DNA of 64,000 nt from Bacillus_BD sp963708895 (lineage in GTDB: Bacteria > Bacillota > Bacilli > Bacillales > Cytobacillaceae), in contig CAVPUE010000006.1 in NCBI GenBank assembly GCA_963708895.1, positions 1 through 64,000 on the forward strand, given 5' to 3'. Below, one piece after another: positions 16,968-25,615 of this stretch (position 1 is its first letter; every line of letters begins with the position of its first letter). The notes beneath the pieces were generated by a model. That model was not told the DNA's origin and did not search any database. It worked only from the letters and a program-made list of their open reading frames with translations. The translations under genes were made by a program, and so were the position numbers.

Positions 16968-19900
16968 TTATCTTAATACATTAAAATACCTGGCGTCTGG
17001 ATGTGCGAAAACCATTGCAGTTACACTTGCTTCAGGTTCCATCATAAATCCTTCTGTAAGCTGTATTCCGATATCTTCAGGTGAAATGAGCTTAAATAAT
17101 TTTTCTTGATCTTCAAGATTAGGGCAAGCAGGGTAACCAAAGGAATAGCGTTGACCTTGATACTTTGCTGCAAACCGATCTCTCATCGTAAAGTCGATTG
17201 GATCAGGGAATCCCCAACGATCACGTATTTGACGATGGATGAGTTCCGCCAAACCTTCAGCCGTTTCAAGTGCCAATGCCTGTAAAGCATGGTTTTCAAG
17301 GAAACGACCTTCTTCTTTTAATTTTTCAGCTATTGCACGTATGCCTTTTCCAGCAGTAACGGAAAAGAATGCAACGTAATCCATTTCTCCGCTTTCAACG
17401 GATTTTAGATAGTCTGCTAAACAAAGGAAGGGTTCGGATTCTTGTCTTGGAAATTCAAATGTTTCTAGTATTTCGCTAGGGTTTTCAGGATTATAGATGA
17501 ATACCGTATTGTCTTTCGATTGAGCTGGGAAAAATTGATACACAGCAGCAGGAGAAATCCATCCATGACGGGTAGCATCCTCTACTAAAGTATTCACCAT
17601 CTCATTTAGTTTAATGGCCTTTTCATTTCCTTCTTTTAATTGTTTTTCTAGATTTCCTTTTAAACCAAGGTGATGACCTATCAATGTTTGTTTATTGATA
17701 TAAGGTTGTACATGTGAAAACGAATAGGACTTAAGAATATGTTTTTTCGTATCCTGTGGAACAAAGACAGGTGCCTTCGTATTGACGGTTTTACGTTCTT
17801 TTACAGCAACGGAACTTGCTGGTCTAACATAGGCTGGAAGCGGTTCAGCTGCTTCTTTTTCCTTTTTCTCTTGGATGATTTTTTCAAGTTCTTCAGGGTC
17901 TTGAAGTTGATTGGCAAGTGAAAGACCAACCATCGCATCTTTAGCATAAAGAACGAGCCCGTCATATTCTTTTGCAATCTTTGTATCGGTAAATTTTCGT
18001 GATAAAGCGGCTCCGCCCACTAAGATCGGCACATCAATACCGGCTTGCTTCATATCATGGGCAGTGATGACCATTTGTTGAGCTGATTTTACTAAAAGAC
18101 CAGACAAACCGACCATATCAGGTTTTTCTTTTTTGATGGTTTCAACCAATACTTGCGGTGGGACTTTAATGCCTAGATCAACCACTTCATAGCCATTATT
18201 ACTTAGAATAATATCAACAAGGTTCTTTCCGATATCATGAACATCACCTTTAACGGTTGCTAAAACAATCTTTCCTTTAGCAGCAGATGTATCATTTTTT
18301 TCCATATAAGGTTCTAAAAAGGAAACAGAAGCCTTCATCACCTCTGCACTTTGCAGAACTTCTGCTACAATAAGCTGATTTTCATTAAATAGTCGACCTA
18401 CTTCTTTCATCCCGTTCATTAAAGGTCCATTGATAATGTCTAGTGGTGCTGGAAATTCCTTTAAAGCAAGTTCAAGGTCTGGAATCAATCCTTCCTTCGT
18501 ACCTTCAACAACATAGTAGGCTAGACGTTCTTCTAAACTCATATCCGTAAGTCCGGTATTTGTTTCCTTCTTCTTATCACGATAGAATTCGGTAAACGTT
18601 GCTAATGATTCATCTGTTGTTTCAAACAGTAGTTTCTCAGCCATTTCAACTTCTTCTTTAGAGATAGAAGCAAATCTTTCTAGTTTTTCTGTATTGACAA
18701 TCGCATAGTCTAGTCCTGCAAGTGTACAGTGATATAAATACACTGAATTTAAGATTTCACGACCAACAGGAGGGAGTCCGAAAGAAACATTACTTACACC
18801 AAGGATTGTTTGTGCATAGGGTAATTTTTCCTTTATTAAGCGAATTCCATCAACCGTTGCTTTAGCTGATCCAATATACTGTTCATCACCAGTTCCTACA
18901 GGAAATACAAGTGGATCGAAAATAATATCTTGTGGTGGAATCCCATATTTATCAACTAATAAATGATATTCCCTTTCAGCAATTTCTAGTTTCTTTTGAG
19001 CGGTAACTCCCATACCATCTTCATCGATTGTTCCAACAACAACAGCTGCACCATATTTATGAATGAGGGGAGAGATCGCTTTAAAACGCTCTTCACCATC
19101 TTCTAAGTTAATGGAATTGATGATCGCTTTTCCTTGCGAATAGGAAAGGGCTTTTTCAATGACCTTTTCATCGGTTGAATCAATAACAAGCGGGACTTTA
19201 ACTTTCTTTACGACTTCTTTAACAAAGTTTTCCATATCAACGATTTCATCACGATCAGGATCGGCAAGGCACATATCAATCACGTGAGCACCTTTTTTCA
19301 CTTGTGCACGAGCAATTTCAGCAGCCTCTTCAAATTTACCTTCTGCGATTAAACGTTTAAATTTGCGCGACCCTATTACATTTGTACGTTCTCCAACCAT
19401 GATCGGTCTTAGTTGTGGGTCATCATAGATAAAGGGTTCAATTCCCGAAACCATATGAAAATGTTGGTTTTGCTTTTCTCTTGGTTGATATTCTTTCATT
19501 GTCTCTGAAATAGCTTTAATATGTTCTGGTGTTGTCCCACAACATCCACCAACAATGTTAAGCCAGCCTTCTGCAGCAAAACCAGCGAGCTTTTGTGACA
19601 GAGATTCAGGTGTTTCATGATAATGACCTTCTTCATCAGGTAGACCTGCGTTCGGGTAACAACTAACGGCTGTATCTGCAAGGTTTGAGAGGGAACGAAT
19701 ATGATCTTGCATAAATTCTGGTCCTGTAGCACAATTCAGTCCAACTGCGATCGGATTCATATGTTGAACTGAAATAAAGAAGGCTTCTATCGATTGTCCA
19801 GCTAATGTTGTTCCCATCGGTTCAATCGTGCCTGAGATCATTAGTGGCAAGGTGATTTCTTTTTCTTCAAACGCCTGTTGAATGCCAATAAATCCTGCTT

Positions 19901-20411
19901 TTACATTTAATAAGTCTTGACTTGTTTCTAAAAGAAGCACATCAACATTTCCATCGATGAGTCCACAGGCTTGTTCTTTATAATCGTTAATTAATGTTTC
20001 GAAAGTCGTGCCACCTGTAACACTTAAGGTTTTGGTAGTTGGTCCCATGGCACCTGCAACAAATCTTGGCCATGAAGGAGTAGAAAAATCATCAGCAGCA
20101 CGTCTCGCCATTTCAGCGGCAATTTTATTAATTTCATAGGCTTTATCTCCGAGTCCATATTCGTCAAGTACAATAGCCGCACCGCCGAATGTATTGGTTT
20201 CGATAATATCAGCACCAGCTTCTAAATACTCACGATGAATGGATTCAATGACATCAGGTCTTGTTATATTTAAATACTCATTACAACCTTCGTATTGTTC
20301 GCCTCCAAAATCATCAGCTGTCAGTTCAGCCCTTTGTAGCATCGTCCCCATGGCTCCGTCCATGATGAGGATCTTTTTATTCATTTGTTCTGTAATGGAT
20401 GTTCTAGACAA
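16968..20411 (-). CDS. metH: Cobalamin-dependent methionine synthase
   Basis: MetH moves the methyl group of methyl-tetrahydrofolate via cobalamin to homocysteine. At 1147 residues it is full length. Domains in order: homocysteine-binding (1-310, zinc cysteines in VGGCCGTTPEHIK), pterin-binding (about 325-610), cobalamin cap and binding (about 645-870, axial His in KGDVHDIGKNLVDI), and the SAM-dependent reactivation domain (about 900-1147, RDRWGFPDPIDFTMRDRFAA). The start is a TTG whose GGAGG lies inside the end of yitJ; the genes overlap by eight bases. It is last in the SAM-riboswitch operon. Function needs B12; no B12 riboswitch is seen here. Confidence 0.97.
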   Translation of the reverse strand: MSRTSITEQMNKKILIMDGAMGTMLQRAELTADDFGGEQYEGCNEYLNITRPDVIESIHREYLEAGADIIETNTFGGAAIVLDEYGLGDKAYEINKIAAEMARRAADDFSTPSWPRFVAGAMGPTTKTLSVTGGTTFETLINDYKEQACGLIDGNVDVLLLETSQDLLNVKAGFIGIQQAFEEKEITLPLMISGTIEPMGTTLAGQSIEAFFISVQHMNPIAVGLNCATGPEFMQDHIRSLSNLADTAVSCYPNAGLPDEEGHYHETPESLSQKLAGFAAEGWLNIVGGCCGTTPEHIKAISETMKEYQPREKQNQHFHMVSGIEPFIYDDPQLRPIMVGERTNVIGSRKFKRLIAEGKFEEAAEIARAQVKKGAHVIDMCLADPDRDEIVDMENFVKEVVKKVKVPLVIDSTDEKVIEKALSYSQGKAIINSINLEDGEERFKAISPLIHKYGAAVVVGTIDEDGMGVTAQKKLEIAEREYHLLVDKYGIPPQDIIFDPLVFPVGTGDEQYIGSAKATVDGIRLIKEKLPYAQTILGVSNVSFGLPPVGREILNSVYLYHCTLAGLDYAIVNTEKLERFASISKEEVEMAEKLLFETTDESLATFTEFYRDKKKETNTGLTDMSLEERLAYYVVEGTKEGLIPDLELALKEFPAPLDIINGPLMNGMKEVGRLFNENQLIVAEVLQSAEVMKASVSFLEPYMEKNDTSAAKGKIVLATVKGDVHDIGKNLVDIILSNNGYEVVDLGIKVPPQVLVETIKKEKPDMVGLSGLLVKSAQQMVITAHDMKQAGIDVPILVGGAALSRKFTDTKIAKEYDGLVLYAKDAMVGLSLANQLQDPEELEKIIQEKKEKEAAEPLPAYVRPASSVAVKERKTVNTKAPVFVPQDTKKHILKSYSFSHVQPYINKQTLIGHHLGLKGNLEKQLKEGNEKAIKLNEMVNTLVEDATRHGWISPAAVYQFFPAQSKDNTVFIYNPENPSEILETFEFPRQESEPFLCLADYLKSVESGEMDYVAFFSVTAGKGIRAIAEKLKEEGRFLENHALQALALETAEGLAELIHRQIRDRWGFPDPIDFTMRDRFAAKYQGQRYSFGYPACPNLEDQEKLFKLISPEDIGIQLTEGFMMEPEASVTAMVFAHPDARYFNVLR

Positions 20412-22254
20412 GATGGTTCCTCCTTAGTCGATCGGTAGTGCTACGGGCATACTCAGAAAGTTCAACAGTCATTTCATAACGTAAAAATGGTGTAATTAAA
20501 TAGATTCCGTTGAAAAGTTCAGCCGCAGTATCAATGAGTGATTTCGTAATGTTAATTCCTTCTTGAGCTGATTTGACCGGATCATTGTTTAATGCAGCTA
20601 AAGAGTCACGGATTGGATCAGCAATTTTGATTCCAGGAACTTCATGATGTAAAAATTCCGCATTTTTACTACTTGTTAATGGCATTAATCCAATATAAAT
20701 AGGGGTATCCAAATGCTTTGTTTCTTCATGTATTTCAATTATTTTTTCTTCTGAATAAACAGGTTGGGTAATAAAATAATCAGCACCATATTCAATTTTC
20801 TTTTCAAGTCTGGTAACGGCTTTGTCTAATTGTCTGACATTTGGATTAAAGGCTGCCGCAACAGAAAAATTCGTTTTTTGCCCTAAAGCCTTTCCAGACA
20901 TAGATTGTCCTTCATTCAATTGTTTTATCATTCGAATCAGGTCAAATGAAGATACATCATAAACAGATGTAGCCCCAGGGAAATCACCTACTTTAGCGGG
21001 ATCACCTGTAATGGCAAGTAAATCATTTAAACCTAGGGTGTGTAAGCCCATTAAATGAGATTGCAGTCCGATTAAATTACGATCTCTACAAGTGATATGG
21101 ATGAGTGGTCGTAAATCAATTTTTTGTTTCACTAAATACCCTAAAGCTGAATTTGAAATACGCGGGCTAGCAAGTGAATTATCTGCTAAAGTAATCGCAT
21201 CAATCCCTTGTGCTTTTAACGCTTTAGCGCCCTGAAAGAATTTAGTTGTATCAAGCTTCTTCGGTGGATCTAATTCAACGATAACAGAAGGACGTTCCTT
21301 CACAATTTCATGAAGTGGTGGTAAGTCACGTACTGTTTCTTGTGATGATATGACCACTTTTTCCTTCTTGAGCATAGGTGGTTTTATCTGTACTGGAGCA
21401 GTCCCTTTTAATTCTGTAGCAAATGCGCGAATATGATCAGGTGTTGTTCCGCAACATCCACCTAATAAACGTACACCTTGTGAGCGAAAGGCTTGAGCAG
21501 ATTTGCGAAAATAATCAGCATCGCCAGCATATTGAATAACCCCATCTGTATAAGAGGGAAGTCCTGAGTTTGGATAGGCAGATAGAAATGCCTTCTTTGG
21601 GATCGGAACTTGTTCTAATGCTCTAATCATATGATGGGGTCCAAGTCTGCAGTTTAATCCTACAACATCTGCTCCTAATCCTTCCAATCTAAGAAAGGCT
21701 TCATCAAGGGATGTTCCGTCCTGTAGAACTCCAACTTCTTGCATAGAAACTTGGGCGATAATCGGCAAATTCGTTTCTTTTCTTGCGATGGTAAGAACCG
21801 TTTCTAGCTCTTCTAAATCATAAAATGTTTCAAGTAAAATACCGTCAACACCTTCTAGTAAAATCTCATTCAATTGTTCTCGAAAACTACTTTTAATATC
21901 TTCAAGGGTAATCGCTTGTGGGTTAATTCCTCGGTTTCCCCCCATACTAGCTAAAACATAACCATCTTTTGATTGTACAGCTTGTTTGGCTAGTTTTATC
22001 GCGGCACTATTTATTTCTTTAACAGATTTTTCTAATCCATAACGTGTTAGTTTAAGAGAGTTGGCTGCGTACGTATTTGTTTGAATGATATCTGCACCAG
22101 CCTGTAAGTAGGCCTGATGAATACCGACAATTTGTTCTGGATGTGAAAGATTCAATTCCTCTAAACAACTATCCTTACCAAATGAATAGAGGAGGGTGCC
22201 CATTGCACCATCCGCTATTAAGATTTCATTTTCCATCCTCTTTAAAAAGTTCAT
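20404..22254 (-). CDS. yitJ: Bifunctional homocysteine S-methyltransferase / methylenetetrahydrofolate reductase
   Basis: A 616-residue fusion. Residues 1-290 are a homocysteine methyltransferase domain (EILIADGAMGTLLYSFG; zinc cysteines in LLGGCCGTTPDHIRA). Residues about 325-616 are a methylene-THF reductase (VIVELDPPKKLD, LLAITGDPAKVGDFPG, YFITQPVYSEEKI). The reductase would make the methyl-THF that MetH uses, which explains their adjacency. B. subtilis yitJ has the same fusion and is S-box controlled. The gene begins five bases before the end of metC and overlaps metH. Confidence 0.95.
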   Translation of the reverse strand: MNFLKRMENEILIADGAMGTLLYSFGKDSCLEELNLSHPEQIVGIHQAYLQAGADIIQTNTYAANSLKLTRYGLEKSVKEINSAAIKLAKQAVQSKDGYVLASMGGNRGINPQAITLEDIKSSFREQLNEILLEGVDGILLETFYDLEELETVLTIARKETNLPIIAQVSMQEVGVLQDGTSLDEAFLRLEGLGADVVGLNCRLGPHHMIRALEQVPIPKKAFLSAYPNSGLPSYTDGVIQYAGDADYFRKSAQAFRSQGVRLLGGCCGTTPDHIRAFATELKGTAPVQIKPPMLKKEKVVISSQETVRDLPPLHEIVKERPSVIVELDPPKKLDTTKFFQGAKALKAQGIDAITLADNSLASPRISNSALGYLVKQKIDLRPLIHITCRDRNLIGLQSHLMGLHTLGLNDLLAITGDPAKVGDFPGATSVYDVSSFDLIRMIKQLNEGQSMSGKALGQKTNFSVAAAFNPNVRQLDKAVTRLEKKIEYGADYFITQPVYSEEKIIEIHEETKHLDTPIYIGLMPLTSSKNAEFLHHEVPGIKIADPIRDSLAALNNDPVKSAQEGINITKSLIDTAAELFNGIYLITPFLRYEMTVELSEYARSTTDRLRRNHLV

Positions 22255-22259
22255 ATTTT

Positions 22260-23436
22260 TTAACCTCTTATCAAATGTTCTTGTTTTGCTACTTCTAATG
22301 CTTCAGAAAAATCCTTGATTAAATCATCTACATTTTCTAGACCAACGGATAAACGTAATAAGCTATTTGTAATACCTCTTTGCTCTCTTTCTTCTAAAGG
22401 CATGGCTGCATGTGACATTTTAGCCGGGTAGGAAAGAATCGATTCGACTGCACCAAGACTAACAGCAACTACCGGAATTTTAACATGACTGACAAATGTT
22501 CTCATAATATCTTCATTCAGTAAGTCAAATGACAGAACAGCACCAGCTGAAGTGGCTTGTTTCTGTTGAATGTCATATTGTGGATGACTCTGCCAGTCCT
22601 GGATAATAGACTTCTTTTACTAATGGATGTTCTTTGAAGTAATGCGCTAGTTTTTCCGCAGATTTAATAGAATGATCGAGACGAACATGTAACGTTTTTA
22701 GACCACGAAGTACAAGCCATGCATCTTGCGGACCAAGAACGGATCCAAAAGAATTTTGTAAAAAGTATAGTTTTTCCGCAAGTTCAGGGTCTTTAACGAC
22801 AGCTAGTCCTGCTATAACATCGCTATGACCAGACAAGAATTTCGTTGCACTGTGCAAAACAATATCTGCCCCTAAATGTAAAGGTTTTTGAAGTGCAGGT
22901 GTTAAAAACGTATTATCAACAAAAGTTAACGCATCGTGTTCTTTGGCAATATCACTAATCGCTTTAATATCCGTTACCTTTAAGGTTGGGTTTGATGGAG
23001 TTTCAACATAAAATAGCTTTGTGTTTGGTTGAATCGCGCTTTTGACGGCCTCAAGATCTGTCATATCAACAAAGGTATGGCTAATTCCAAATCGAACGAG
23101 AACTTGAGATACCATTCGGAACGTTCCACCGTAAACATCTTCTGTAATGACGACATGGTCGTCCTTGGAAAGTAGCATAAAAGCTGTTGAGATGGCAGCC
23201 ATACCAGAAGCAAAGGCAAAACCTCTTGTACCTTCCTCTAACTCGGCAATCACATCCTCTAAGGCTTCTCTCGTTGGATTCCCACTTCTGGCATAATCAT
23301 ATTTACCAAATGAATCGATATCTGCTTGGTGAAAGGTTGATGCATGTTGGATTGGTACACTTACCGCGCCAGTGGCTGGGTCGACTTTGTGATTATTGTG
23401 TAATAAATTAGTTTGAAATGTGTAAGAATTACTCAT
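22260..23436 (-). pseudogene. metC: Cystathionine beta-lyase, frameshifted as sequenced
   Basis: A PLP enzyme that cleaves cystathionine to homocysteine. The N-terminal frame (start 23436) carries YARSGNPTREALE, SGMAAISTA and the PLP lysine in VLHSATKFLSGHSD, and breaks at KEVYYPGLAESSTI. The other frame continues DIQQKQATSAGAVLSF and SLGAVESILSYPAKMSH to 22260. Removing the coding-strand G at 22588 (GCAGA-G-TCATCC) yields PGLADHPQYD and one frame of about 391 residues. It is second in the operon; its start lies inside the end of metI. Confidence 0.9.
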
Positions 23437-24548
23437 GAATAGAAACCTCCTCTTTTGCTTTAGCCAATGCTTGTGCTAGATCGCCAATTAAGTCTTCCGC
23501 ATTTTCAATTCCTACAGAAAAGCGTAATAAGCGATTGTCTACACCTGTTTGAATTCGAATTTCCTCGGGAATATCTGCATGTGTTTGAGTGGTAGGGTAG
23601 GTGAGTAAGCTTTCAACTCCACCAAGACTTTCAGCAAAACTGATAAGCTTTAAATTTTGCAGAAAAGGATTTACCCATGATTTATCTGGAATACGGAATG
23701 AGATCATTCCACCATTTCCAGGATAAAGAACTTCTGTTATACTTTCATGATTACTTAAGGAATTGAACAATTTCTTTTGCGTTTTTTTCGTGACGTTCCA
23801 TTCTTAAGGATAAGGTTTTCATTCCCCGCATTAAAAGCCAAGAATCAAATGCACTTAAAACGGCGCCTATTGCATTGTGGAATTTGGCAAGATCTTCGCA
23901 AAGGCCAGTACCTTTAGCCACAATTAACCCAGCTAGAACATCATTATGTCCACCTAAGTATTTGGTTGCACTATGGATGACGATATCAGCTCCAAGTTTA
24001 ATTGGCTGCTGTAATATCGGTGTATAAAACGTATTATCTACAATTAAAAGGAGATTATGTTTTTTAGCAATCTTGGCTACTTCTGCAATATCAGTTTTTT
24101 CCATCATTGGATTTGTTGGAGTTTCAAGGAAAATAGCCTTTGTTTTTTCAGTTATTTCTTTTTCAATGTTTTCTACATGGCTAGTATTCATATACTTGCT
24201 TGTTAAGCCCCATTTTTGAAAGCCTTCTTCTAGTAGACGATAAGTTCCTCCATATAAATCCTTTGAAACAATCCATTCATCACCAGATTGAAAAAGGGAA
24301 ATAATTGTTAAAATAGCGGCCATACCTGAACTACAGGCATATCCTTGATCGCCACCTTCTAAATCGGCAATCGTTTGTTCAAGCACTTGTCGTGTTGGAT
24401 TTCCGGTACGGGTGTAGTCAAAACCTGTGGACTGGCCAAGACCAGGATGGCGATAGGCCGTAGAAAAGTAGACGGGTACATTGACTGTTCCTGTTTTATC
24501 ATCACTATGATTTCCAATTTGCGCTAATTTTGTATCAATTTTATACAT
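23429..24548 (-). pseudogene. metI: Cystathionine gamma-synthase / O-acetylhomoserine thiolyase, frameshifted
   Basis: MetI joins an activated homoserine ester with cysteine (or sulfide). The first frame starts at 24548 and carries TRTGNPTRQVLEQTIADLEG and the PLP lysine in VIHSATKYLGGHNDV; it stops after KEIVQFLK. Removing the coding-strand G at 23754 (CTTAA-G-TAATC) continues as NNHESITEVLYPGNGGMISF and ESLGGVESLLTYPTTQTHA. The joined protein is about 372 residues, normal for the family. It is the first gene after the SAM riboswitch and heads metI-metC-yitJ-metH. Confidence 0.9.
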
Positions 24549-24629
24549 TTTAACACTCCTTCAAATCTATACATGGATGCTTAAATGAGCATTTTAGCAA
24601 TTTAACATGTTTATTATAGTTTAATAAAA

Positions 24630-24806
24630 TGAAAAAAAGTCCTCTTTATAAGAAGAAGACTTTCGTTGTGATAAACACAGCTTCTTCTTATCTTTCAAGT
24701 TTAACATTAAACTTGCTGGAATTAGCACCTTTTCAATGACCATTGTTCATTGATGGTTGCTGAGGTGTCAACGGGCCATCCCCTCAACCTCTCTTGATAA
24801 GAGTTA
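24630..24806 (-). promoter_or_regulatory. SAM-I riboswitch (S-box) upstream of metI
   Basis: On the minus strand the leader reads CTTATCAAGAGAGGTTGAGG, GGATGGCCCGTTGACACCTC, AGCAACC and then AAGGTGCTAATTCCAGCAAG, the classic S-box core with its kink-turn. P1 pairs CTTATC with GATAAG. The aptamer spans about 24686-24806. A terminator with arms AAAGTC/GACTTT and a T run (24630-24664) follows. SAM binding should stop transcription of the methionine operon. Confidence 0.95.
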
Positions 24807-25012
24807 TAATATATTAATTTCCTACACTTTACTACAATAGAGGTAAACTTTCAATTCTTTTTTGTGTTTTTAAAAAATATTTGATTAATCATATGAAATT
24901 AATGGGTTAATAAGTTCTAAAATAGCAAATAAAAAATGTAATAAATTATTCATATTATATCATTAATTTTCAGAAGATTTCCTTTATAATTAGAATGAAA
25001 GGAGGAATCAAG

Positions 25013-25219
25013 ATGAAAGAAAAGAGTTGTTATTGTCATCAACGTTTTTTAAATATAGAAGAAAATCTCGCATTTACAAAACAAACGGAACTGGAAGTAC
25101 TGGTACCAAAAGGGACATTCCAGAAATGGTCGTTATATGGTCATTTTGATTATCCGTTAGAACATGCCGAATATCGGAAGAAAACAAATCAATTAGGTAG
25201 GAATCAATATTATATATAA
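25013..25219 (+). CDS. Unknown small protein, 68 aa
   Basis: I do not recognise it. It starts MKEKSCYCHQRFLNIEENLA behind a perfect AAAGGAGG and ends NQLGRNQYYI. There are two close Cys (CYCH) but no second pair, so a zinc finger is not shown. The stop codon lies inside the target duplication of MITE copy 3, and the gene's likely terminator now lies beyond the insertion. Confidence 0.6.
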   Translation: MKEKSCYCHQRFLNIEENLAFTKQTELEVLVPKGTFQKWSLYGHFDYPLEHAEYRKKTNQLGRNQYYI

Positions 25220-25220
25220 A

Positions 25221-25402
25221 GGCTGTTTTCTTAACGTTTGTTGTTAAAATCCAAAAACCGATTTTAACGTAGAAATAAGCTATTTTGTGCATTCTTATAA
25301 AATTCGGAGCTCTTTTCTCAAATTAAAGTCCACTGTCAACGTGAGTACAAAGACAATCAGCTTTTATCCTCTTCAAAAGCAACAAAGTTTGAGAAAAGAG
25401 CT
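25221..25402 (+). mobile_element. MITE copy 3, full length (182 bp)
   Basis: The same repeat as 6664-6845 and exactly the same length. Ends are GGCTGTTTTCTTAACGTTTG and, on the other strand, AGCTCTTTTCTCAAACTTTG. It is flanked by an exact 8-base duplication TATATAAA (25213-25220, 25403-25410). There is no reading frame inside. Confidence 0.87.
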
Positions 25403-25427
25403 TATATAAATGATAATCATTTAAATG

Positions 25428-25450
25428 CCAGGGGGAAACCTGGTTTTTTT
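25428..25450 (+). terminator. Terminator downstream of MITE copy 3
   Basis: CCAGG and CCTGG enclose GGGAAA and are followed by seven Ts. It probably served the gene at 25013-25219 before the insertion. Confidence 0.75.
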
Positions 25451-25615
25451 ATTTTCTTATAAATTGTTCAATATTTTGTAACATGAAATAGTCATAGTCA
25501 AACTTAGTAAAGATACTATATAGTATAAAGATTTGCCCTAATCTGATAAACCGTTTCATGTAAATAGATTTAAAATGAGTGTTTGTCTTGTTAAATGAAG
25601 TGGAGGTTTGTTTGC

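Noticed and set aside
20404..20411. Gene overlaps yitJ/metH and metC/metI as errors
   Set aside because: Overlaps of eight bases with the next RBS inside the upstream gene are normal for coupled translation.
25408..25422. AAATGATAATCATTT as a Fur box
   Set aside because: It is a 7-1-7 palindrome but only half fits TGATAATNATTATCA, and it lies downstream of a gene next to a terminator, not at a promoter.
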